From Arcticibacterium sp964021845 (lineage in GTDB: Bacteria; Bacteroidota; Bacteroidia; Cytophagales; Spirosomataceae): 64,000 nucleotides of DNA. Positions 18,501 to 24,803 of this stretch are shown one piece after another. The stretch spans positions 558,001 through 622,000 of the forward strand of contig NZ_CAXHZC010000001.1 of NCBI RefSeq assembly GCF_964021845.1, read 5' to 3'. The position numbers were made by a program, and so were the translations under genes. The notes beneath the pieces are model-generated. The model saw only the letters and a list, made by a program, of their open reading frames with translations, did not search any database and was not told the DNA's origin. The number at the start of each line of letters is the position of its first letter. Positions within the stretch are counted from its first letter, which is position 1.

Positions 18501-19395
18501 CAGCTCCATCTTTGTCTAATAATCCCCTTCGGGTTGCAGGTCCAAGACTAACTACTCCAATATCTTTAACTCGGATAGGAACATTTTGATTGACCCCAAC
18601 AACTGCTTTTTCCAAATCCTCTACCGAACGGATGTAACCTAAACCTCTAACTAGGTACTCCGCTTTATTTATTTCAATGGTTTTAGCCCCTACATCACGG
18701 TTTGACTCTTTAACAGCTTGCATAACCTTATGTAAAGGAATGCCATAAGTCCGCATGGCATCGGGGTTTACATCAATCTGATATTCTTGTATATAACCTC
18801 CAATGGATGCCACTTCAGAAACTCCTTCTACCGCATTTAGGCCATATTTTACATAGAAGTCTTGGACAGAACGAATCTCGTGTAAATCCCAACCTCCCGT
18901 TGGGTTACCTTTTTTATCTCGGCCTTCTAATGTGTACCAATATACCTGACCCAATGCCGTTGCATCAGGACCCAAAGCAGGCTGTACACCTTCGGGAAGG
19001 AGGTTTGACGGTAATGAATTTAGCTTTTCTAGAATTCTGGAACGTGACCAATAAAAATCTATGTCTTCATTAAAAATGATGTAGATACTGGATACTCCAA
19101 AAATGGATGAACTACGAATAGATTTTACTCCTGAAATCCCTAATAATGATGTGGTGAGTGGATAGGTAATTTGGTCTTCTATGTCTTGAGGGGAGCGACC
19201 CATCCATTGCGTAAAAACAATCTGTTGGTTTTCTCCGATATCCGGAATAGCGTCTACAGGGACAGGGTCCGATGGTAAAAAGCTAGTCTTCCATCCAAAA
19301 GGGGAGGTAATAATTCCCCAGCCAACTATCAGTGCTAAGAATAGCAGTGTAACTAACTTATTATAAAGAAAATAACGAATGATTTTATTTAACAT
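15571..19395 (-). CDS. cusA: CusA-like heavy-metal RND efflux pump with extra membrane segments
   Basis: The protein is 1274 aa. The TM4 region reads AIAIGTMVDLGIVLSEN, the CusA (HME4, monovalent Cu/Ag) type rather than the DFG type of the other pump in this window. It has the usual two periplasmic porter halves and two six-helix bundles, and ends in a basic tail. It is about 230 aa longer than a standard pump. Much of the extra length is a hydrophobic insertion between the two halves (about 525-640), which adds several membrane segments. Its operon includes the TolC protein (4-bp overlap) and the metal-binding lipoprotein. Confidence 0.87.
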   Translation of the reverse strand: MLNKIIRYFLYNKLVTLLFLALIVGWGIITSPFGWKTSFLPSDPVPVDAIPDIGENQQIVFTQWMGRSPQDIEDQITYPLTTSLLGISGVKSIRSSSIFGVSSIYIIFNEDIDFYWSRSRILEKLNSLPSNLLPEGVQPALGPDATALGQVYWYTLEGRDKKGNPTGGWDLHEIRSVQDFYVKYGLNAVEGVSEVASIGGYIQEYQIDVNPDAMRTYGIPLHKVMQAVKESNRDVGAKTIEINKAEYLVRGLGYIRSVEDLEKAVVGVNQNVPIRVKDIGVVSLGPATRRGLLDKDGAEVVGGVVVAKYGSNPLQVINAVKDKIKDISSGLPKKTLTNGVESQLTLVPFYDRTQLIQETLGTLEEALSLEILISLLVVMVMVLNLRASILISSLLPIAILMVFIAMRYFHVDANIVALSGIAIAIGTMVDLGIVLSENVIKKMEEAPPSQKLIETVYQGASEVSSAILTAVATTIVSFVPVFTLQAAEGKLFTPLAFTKTFALIAALIVALLLLPSFAHWFFGFKVKSDKVKKYGSYALLLIGLVTFVLGYFLPGSILFLFGLIGAIKIYLANKNIKISKIPAFVLKHGELIISLIAVVWLLAKYWLPLGASTSLFTNFFFVAIIVGVVITLFLLLEHYYTRILKWCLEHKTSFLLIPSSIVFLAANVWLGFNSIFGFVATGFDKVDVNVRNTALWSGMSNAFPGMGKEFMPSLNEGSFLLMPTSMPHAGVEQNKQVVQQLDMLLANIPEVDLAVGKMGRAETALDPAPISMYENIINYKPEFAVNTKGHRERFSVDKNDNFITKGGDTLTNQEALLQGIHTSELIPHADGEYFRNWRKEIKSSDDIWNEIVRVTKIPGVTSAPRLQPIETRLVMLQTGMRAPMGIKVYGPDLKTIEAFGMELEAILKEVPSVKQEAVFADRIVGKPYIHLNINRDAISRYGLTVEDVQKTIETAIGGMQLTSTVEGRERFPVRIRYPRELRDDPSSLKKIYIPTPTGFQVPLGDLVDIEYIKGAQMIKSENTFLVGYVLLDKKDGFAEVDVVEAAQAHITDKIEKGELIVPAGISYKFSGSYENQIRAEKRLAIIVPLVLGIVFLILYFQFNSVSSSLMVFTGISVAFSGGFIMLWLWGQSWFMNFDFFGANIHDLFQMQTVNLSVAVWVGFIALFGIATDDGVLMGTYLTESFKENKFSNLKELREAVVIGGHRRIKACTMTTTTTIIALLPIFTSTGKGADIMLPMAIPAFGGMIIDITSYFILPVLFSIREERKLKKMTS

Positions 19396-19477
19396 ATCAT
19401 TTCTTAATTTATTACTAGTGACATATTTGAACGATTAAACTTTCTATTTAGAATTAATTTCATATTATTTGAGGCCC

Positions 19478-21859
19478 TTAAAACCTTACTAAGGCACCGC
19501 CTCCCCAGCCATATTTGTTATTATAATTTCCTTGTATTGAAAAATTACGAGAAACAATAAAAGACAAGCCAATTAGCCATTGGGTTTCTCCCTCTACCGA
19601 TTTATTGTTTTCCAAATTATTTACCGTTCCAAAGTCCGCACGGTACTCATATTCTCCTTCTAAGAAAACTCTCGGGAAAAGCAACAATTCTCTATCCAAT
19701 CGAATTCTTGGCCGTAACAGGTGGTCCACACTTACATCTACATTAATCCTATAGGGCGTAAAATATTTGATACCCACCAATCCAACAGTATTGAAGTTAT
19801 CATAAGAATTGGGTGTTTTATTTTCGATATTAACACCAGCATATAAGCGAACCCAGTCGTTAAGATATTTATTATAATTCGCCTCTACTTCAATGTTTTG
19901 GTCGTAATCTAATTCTGCACGTAGCCCAAATTCATTCCGAATATTACTTGAGACTAAATTTAGTTCTGAAAAGTTGGAACCTAGACGTGACCATCCCCAA
20001 GAATAAAAGTGGTCTGTTTCATCAATAAGTTTTTGAACTGGAGAATCCTTCATTCTTTCATCTCTTTGGGTATCATAACTAAATACACGTGCCATACCAC
20101 CCATCATATGGTATAATACATGGCAATGAAAGAACCAATCACCGTACTCTTCATTATAAAATTCTATAATGACTTTTTGCATCGGTGGAACGTTTACGGT
20201 ATGTTTTAAAGGTGAACGCTCACCATTTTCGTTAATTACCCTAAAATAATGACCGTGAAGATGCATCGGGTGGTGCATCATTGTTAGGTTATTTAAAGTG
20301 ATTCTGGTTAGCTCACCGCCTTTGATATTGATTTTATCGGTTTCTGATAAAGGGACTCCATTCATACTCCATACATAGCGACTCATATTACCTGTTAAGT
20401 TGAGTAGTATGTCATTGACCGGTAAATCTGACCTATAAGTGGTAATTTCTTTAGCTTTTAAAAAGTCATAGTTGAAATAGCTTTTTCGAGTTTTATAATC
20501 AAAAGCAGTCGTTACTTTTTCCATTGTGTGGTCATTATGGTATATATGACCATCCATATCCTCTGACATCTTGCCTTGTTTCATTTGCATGGTATCTTTT
20601 TTCATCTCCATAGAAGCACCCTTTTTCATATCCATTTTATCTTTCATTGGGTTATTTTGCGTCGAAGTCTTATTGTCCATCGGCATATCCATTTGCCCAC
20701 CTTTCATGTTCATCTGCATACCATATTTCTTCATCAAGACTTCTGGGGTATTCTTCATTTTATTTCCCACCATAGCAGGTGCACCCATTTTCATGTCCAT
20801 TTTAGCCATTTGTTTCATCATCTCCACTTTATCTGGCCTTTCGATTATTGTTCCTGTATAAAGCTTTCCTTTCCCTAGTTGAATAGAGGTATGCCCTGAG
20901 CCGTCTTGTGCTGTGGCAGTTATTTCTAAAATACCATCTGGAATTGTAACAATTACATCGTAAGTTTCAGCTATGCCAAAAAGGAATCGGCTTTTTGGTA
21001 CAGGTTGCACATCTATTCCATCACTGGCAACTACTATTGGATTGCCGCCGCCAAAATCCATCCAATAATAGGTAGATGCCGAGGCATTGATAAATCGTAG
21101 TCTTACCTTTTCTCCTGGTATAAATTCAGAATATTCTGCCAGTTTTTTGCCATTTGTTAAAAATGCAGGATAATAAATATCTGCAATGTCTGCACCTTCC
21201 ATACGATCTCGCCAAAATTTAAATTGAGCACCCAATGCACCTTCTGAAATTACTCTACTTAAGGGAACGGATGTTCCTTTTTTTACTTGATACCATTCGT
21301 TTCTTCTTTTAAGGTTACGCAGTATATTCATTGGCTTTTCATTAGTCCAGTCTGACAAGACTACCACCAAATCTTTATCATAATCCAGCGTTCTTTCTCT
21401 AGGTTGAATGACGATAGAACCATAGACCCCTTTTTGTTCTTGCAGCATGGTGTGAGAATGATACCAGTAGGTGCCTGACTGATTAATAGGAATTCTATAT
21501 TGAAAAGTGACACCAGGTTTTATGGGTGGTGTTGTTAAATAGGGTACGCCATCGTAAAAATTAGGAAGTATCAATCCGTGCCAATGAACTGAGGTTTCTA
21601 CATCCATTTTATTGGTGACATTGATTAAGGCAAGGTCTCCTTCTGCAAATTCGAGAATAGGTCCAGGAATACCGCCATTAATGGTCATTGCATTAGCCGT
21701 TACACCGCCTAACGTCATTTTATTTTTTTCGATGGTAAGGTTATATTCCTGAACAGGTCGACCCTCTTCATTTCTGTTTTGCCCGTTAGTACCACCTTGA
21801 GCAAAAGCAGAAGAAATGAAGAAGAACGCTATAAAAAATTTTGTTAATGAATTAATCAT
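19478..21859 (-). CDS. Multicopper oxidase (CopA-type) fused to a CopB-like outer-membrane barrel
   Basis: The protein is 793 aa with a signal peptide (residues 1-20). Three cupredoxin domains carry the copper ligands: HWHG near residue 93, HSH near 135, HPMHLHGH near 528 and HCHVLYHMMGGM near 578. A Met-rich segment (about 343-433, many MxM and MKM pairs) interrupts the middle, as in PcoA/CopA and CueO, and probably binds Cu(I). After about residue 605 comes a separate region with alternating beta strands (LRAELDYDQNI, VFLEGEYEYRADF) ending in a terminal aromatic (VRF), typical of CopB outer-membrane barrels. It is predicted to oxidise Cu(I) in the periplasm. Confidence 0.85.
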   Translation of the reverse strand: MINSLTKFFIAFFFISSAFAQGGTNGQNRNEEGRPVQEYNLTIEKNKMTLGGVTANAMTINGGIPGPILEFAEGDLALINVTNKMDVETSVHWHGLILPNFYDGVPYLTTPPIKPGVTFQYRIPINQSGTYWYHSHTMLQEQKGVYGSIVIQPRERTLDYDKDLVVVLSDWTNEKPMNILRNLKRRNEWYQVKKGTSVPLSRVISEGALGAQFKFWRDRMEGADIADIYYPAFLTNGKKLAEYSEFIPGEKVRLRFINASASTYYWMDFGGGNPIVVASDGIDVQPVPKSRFLFGIAETYDVIVTIPDGILEITATAQDGSGHTSIQLGKGKLYTGTIIERPDKVEMMKQMAKMDMKMGAPAMVGNKMKNTPEVLMKKYGMQMNMKGGQMDMPMDNKTSTQNNPMKDKMDMKKGASMEMKKDTMQMKQGKMSEDMDGHIYHNDHTMEKVTTAFDYKTRKSYFNYDFLKAKEITTYRSDLPVNDILLNLTGNMSRYVWSMNGVPLSETDKINIKGGELTRITLNNLTMMHHPMHLHGHYFRVINENGERSPLKHTVNVPPMQKVIIEFYNEEYGDWFFHCHVLYHMMGGMARVFSYDTQRDERMKDSPVQKLIDETDHFYSWGWSRLGSNFSELNLVSSNIRNEFGLRAELDYDQNIEVEANYNKYLNDWVRLYAGVNIENKTPNSYDNFNTVGLVGIKYFTPYRINVDVSVDHLLRPRIRLDRELLLFPRVFLEGEYEYRADFGTVNNLENNKSVEGETQWLIGLSFIVSRNFSIQGNYNNKYGWGGGALVRF

Positions 21860-21918
21860 GAAATCTTTTTAATTAATGGTATAATAGATAAACAGGAACA
21901 TTAAGAAATTAATGATCT

Positions 21919-21965
21919 AAGACATAGCTATGCCTTACGGTCTGATCTCAATGAGGTTACAGACC
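21919..21965. promoter_or_regulatory. Paired hairpins between the Cys-rich gene and the multicopper oxidase gene
   Basis: An imperfect palindrome AAGACATAGCTATGCCTT (21919-21936) is followed by a second hairpin with GGTCTG and CAGACC arms (21939-21965). The first shares the core GACATAGCT with the hairpin at 7471-7486. It lies in the equivalent place, after a small exported Cys-rich gene and before a large metal-efflux gene. A shared regulatory or mRNA-processing role is inferred. Confidence 0.35.
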
Positions 21966-21982
21966 TATTCTATGATACGATA

Positions 21983-22402
21983 TTATATAAGGAAGGATTG
22001 AAACAAGACTTGAACATCTTGTTTTATCAGGGGATGGGGTGTATAGTTGGTATAATAATTTTGACCTTTTATAAGAGGAAAATCATTAGTGAAGAAAGTA
22101 TAAACAAAAGCTACGGTAAACACGGGGTTTACGGTTATTTGCTCAAGAGTTGATTGATAATCATCCGTAATGTCCAGCTGATAAACTAAATTTTGACAGC
22201 AATCAGTAGTAAACACTGGTTCATTTTCGGGTTCTTCCTTTTCCTGAACATCCATTGTGGCCATACCACAGTCTAAATGATGGTCGCCAAAACCTAGCTC
22301 AGACTGTACCGCATGACCACCACAAAAGTGAGTGGCAAAGGTAAAACCCATGTTACTGAACAGAATCAGTGAGGCTAGCGATATGGCGATTATTTTTTTC
22401 AA
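21983..22402 (-). CDS. Small exported HYC_CC_PP-type protein
   Basis: This 139-aa protein has a signal sequence (residues 1-23) followed at once by the His-Phe-Cys-Gly-Gly-His motif. A second Cys (HHLDCGM), a vicinal pair (DCCQN) and a C-terminal YTPHPL segment complete the pattern that gives the HYC_CC_PP family its name. The family is common next to TonB receptors or metal genes in Bacteroidota, with no known biochemical activity. It is first in order before the multicopper oxidase gene, and a metal-binding role is inferred from the Cys/His layout. Confidence 0.75.
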   Translation of the reverse strand: MKKIIAISLASLILFSNMGFTFATHFCGGHAVQSELGFGDHHLDCGMATMDVQEKEEPENEPVFTTDCCQNLVYQLDITDDYQSTLEQITVNPVFTVAFVYTFFTNDFPLIKGQNYYTNYTPHPLIKQDVQVLFQSFLI

Positions 22403-22582
22403 TGTAGTAAAGTAAACAATTATCCACCGAAAAAAGAATGATGGAAATCATTATTACAAAGTTAAGGTATCAAGATTTAAAACTATTACATAATTAGTGG
22501 AGTATGTTGTAAGATTTCAGAATGATATTCTTTAATTATTTAGTTTTCAATTTGAATGATTTTAAAGCATGCCAATTAACTC

Positions 22583-22775
22583 CTATGCTTTTATCCTATT
22601 AAATGCACCTTCAGGAGATATTTTATCATAAACCATAAAGTAATGGTACTCTTTACCTGCTAAATCTGCCCATTTGTTACCCAAACGCCTCTTAGAAGCA
22701 CTATCTGGATTATCTCTATCGTCTCCTTTTGTTTCTAGTAAAATAACATTACCTGATTCTGTCACAATCTTAGTG
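22583..22775 (-). pseudogene. C-terminal relic of a type III restriction (Res) subunit
   Basis: The readable frame gives about 60 residues ending the protein, including IVTESGNVILLETKGD, NPDSASKRRLGNKWAD and YHYFMVYDKI. This matches the C-terminal endonuclease end of type III Res/helicase proteins, where E-x-K (LLETKG) belongs to the PD-(D/E)xK nuclease core. There is no room for the helicase domain: the reading frame runs directly into the N-terminal fragment of the partner methyltransferase. It is a deletion scar rather than a gene. Confidence 0.7.
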
Positions 22776-22938
22776 CTTCCAAGTTATCACCATGGATAAT
22801 CATATTGCCACTTTCTGTGAGTACTTCAGATTCGCCATTTTCGGCTGAAAAGCCGTAATTATGCTCCAAAACTTTAAAAGGAACATCACGATGATGGTTG
22901 ACTACTTTTTCTTTTCCTATCCAGTTGAGGGTTGGCAT
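22762..22938 (-). pseudogene. N-terminal relic of a type III DNA methyltransferase (Mod)
   Basis: The 58-codon ORF starts at ATG 22938 and reads MPTLNWIGKEKVVNHHRDVP, then ends with the motif I-like SGNMIIHGDNLEAL and a stop. This is the recognisable start of type III Mod proteins, which are normally over 600 aa. It breaks off right after GDNLEAL and abuts the end of the Res subunit. One internal deletion of the mod-res operon explains both pieces. The fragment cannot be functional as a methylase. Confidence 0.72.
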
Positions 22939-23023
22939 TCTTTGGGTAATGAACTATGGTTTTGTCAAAGATATAATAAAAAGAGAGTACTACATTAAAC
23001 TTTGACTGTATGAAATTGTAAGG

Positions 23024-23344
23024 CTACCATTTAATATTGTTGAGTTCCTCCGCAGTATAATTTGAACCATCTGATGGAAGACTGCAATATCCCGCAAAGC
23101 CTGGGTAACCAGGATAGCCGGGATAACCAGGGTAGCCTGGATAGCCCACATAACCTCGATATGCGAAATAACTCTTTTTATAGAACCTGTTTTCTAACAC
23201 AGTGCCAAGGTATTTGCCACTTGAATCCACGGCATGGTTGTCTTCCCAAGGAAACCAACCAATTACATTGGCATTAGAGTTATAAAGAAAGTTTCCTAAA
23301 CGGAATGCAATCCATGAACCTGAGGAATTGAATAAATAAGTCAT
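23024..23344 (-). CDS. 4-fold beta-flower protein with YPG repeats
   Basis: This 106-aa protein has repeated short strands of the form (aliphatic)-Y/F-N-x-x-G-x-x-(I/L)-G/A (YLFNSSGSWIAF, FLYNSNANVIGWF, AVDSSGKYLGTVL), the hallmark of the 4-fold beta-flower fold. Five tandem YPG triplets (residues 68-82) follow. A short acidic tail ends the protein. No catalytic residues are evident. Its start codon abuts the helicase stop with no spacing, so it is translationally coupled as the third gene of the Argonaute operon. The molecular role is unknown. Confidence 0.65.
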   Translation of the reverse strand: MTYLFNSSGSWIAFRLGNFLYNSNANVIGWFPWEDNHAVDSSGKYLGTVLENRFYKKSYFAYRGYVGYPGYPGYPGYPGYPGFAGYCSLPSDGSNYTAEELNNIKW

Positions 23345-24802
23345 TTAAATAAGTATTGGTAAGTTGTTATCAATTGCGTTTTTTAAGTCTTTTTTTCTGT
23401 GGTACCAAATACCTTTTTTATAATCAATTCCTTGCTCAATAAGTCGTTTATGTGCATAATCAATAACGAAATCGGAAAGATATTTTTTGTTATAAAAAAG
23501 GTGTTCGGTGAATTTGTAGATAGCTGAAATGGGCTTATGACCTAACTCAAGGGCATTCTCAAGATAGTAGTGAAAACTAAGGCAATCTGCTATTTCCTCA
23601 GTCATGTTAACGAGTTCAAGCCCTTCAGCCTCTTGTGGCCTGATAACGTCATGGAAAACGCCTTCTTCATCCATAGCCGCAAAACTGCTTGTATCTTCAT
23701 TGGAAGAGTTTCGTTTTGTAGAACTTGAAGTAAATTTCCATGGTTCTATTTGCCAATGGCGGTCTATATTACTCAATCCATGCTCTAACCATAAACCTGC
23801 ATTGTCCAAAACTATTCCGAATTCCTTGCCTTCTGCCTTTCTCATGCATCTTCCCACTTGCTGTAAGTAAAGGGCAAGAGATTTGGTTGGTCTGGCCAGT
23901 TGCACAGCATCACAAGCAGGTACATCAAAGCCTTCGGAAATAATGTCTACATTGCTTATGATAAGCGTTTCACCTGATTTGAAGGATTCTAAAATTTCTT
24001 TTCTTTCTGCCTTCGGAGTTTTTGCATCAATATGTTCTGCTTTTACTCCATTTAAATTATACCTCCTTGCTATTTCTAGACTGTGTTCTATATCCACAGC
24101 AAAAACAATCATTCTTTTACCATTAGCATGTTGAAAGTAGCTGTTTACTAAATTAGCCATTAAGCGATTTTCCAGCATAATGTTATTTAACATTTTGAGG
24201 TCATAATCTTTCATTTGCTTTTTGACTTTGGTAAGATTTGGGACACCAGAAACCAAATGTTTAACAGGACTTAAATGTTTATTTTTGAAAAAATAACTAA
24301 GGTTCTCAAGACAAATTAGCGTTTCAAATTGTTCTTCGAAACCCTCACCGCTTAATCTCCATGGTGTGGCTGTTACTCCCAAAAACCATGCATCCGGATA
24401 TATTTCCCAGAGTTTCTTGTAAGTAGAAGCTTTGGAATGATGGCATTCGTCAATAATCACAATTTCTGCTTTTGGCTTTTTTCGACGGGTTAGCGTCTGT
24501 ATAGAGGCCACTTGAACATTAAGATTACGATTCTCTTCAAAACTAGCAGAGATGCAGCCTGACTGCACCCCTGCCACTTCCAAGCGATTAACAATTTGTT
24601 CGACTAGTTCAGCACGATGTGCCACTATTAAAACATCCTTTTCTTTTATATGAGCTTTGCGAACTATTTCGGAAAAAACCGTGGTCTTACCCGTGCCAGT
24701 AGCCATCTGGAATAGAACCTTTTTCATGTTGCCCCGTTTAGGGTCCCAAGCTTCAAAAATCTGGCGTATTCCTCTCTTTTGATAATCTCTTAATTCGTAC
24801 AT
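23345..24802 (-). CDS. Superfamily 2 DEAD/DEAH-type helicase (SSL2/type III-like) of the Argonaute operon
   Basis: It is 486 aa from the start MYELRDYQKR. That start was chosen because it lies 1 bp after the Argonaute stop and begins at the conserved Q-motif, while a longer frame only adds overlap. Walker A is ATGTGKT (about 34-40), Walker B is DECH (118-121), motif III is TATPWR, and motif VI is QQVGRCMRK near residue 316. The C-terminal 130 residues are helical and carry no nuclease motif that I recognise. The family translocates on or unwinds nucleic acid. Here it could load or process the target of the Argonaute. Confidence 0.85.
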   Translation of the reverse strand: MYELRDYQKRGIRQIFEAWDPKRGNMKKVLFQMATGTGKTTVFSEIVRKAHIKEKDVLIVAHRAELVEQIVNRLEVAGVQSGCISASFEENRNLNVQVASIQTLTRRKKPKAEIVIIDECHHSKASTYKKLWEIYPDAWFLGVTATPWRLSGEGFEEQFETLICLENLSYFFKNKHLSPVKHLVSGVPNLTKVKKQMKDYDLKMLNNIMLENRLMANLVNSYFQHANGKRMIVFAVDIEHSLEIARRYNLNGVKAEHIDAKTPKAERKEILESFKSGETLIISNVDIISEGFDVPACDAVQLARPTKSLALYLQQVGRCMRKAEGKEFGIVLDNAGLWLEHGLSNIDRHWQIEPWKFTSSSTKRNSSNEDTSSFAAMDEEGVFHDVIRPQEAEGLELVNMTEEIADCLSFHYYLENALELGHKPISAIYKFTEHLFYNKKYLSDFVIDYAHKRLIEQGIDYKKGIWYHRKKDLKNAIDNNLPILI

Positions 24803-24803
24803 T

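Noticed and set aside
20571..20878. Two plus-strand ORFs of about 100 aa over the Met-rich segment of the multicopper oxidase
   Set aside because: They are antisense shadows of a Met-rich coding region, giving His/Ile-rich low-complexity products.
23104..23142. CRISPR-like or satellite repeat at the TACCCGGATA-type sequence
   Set aside because: It is the 9-bp periodic DNA that encodes the YPG triplets of the beta-flower gene.
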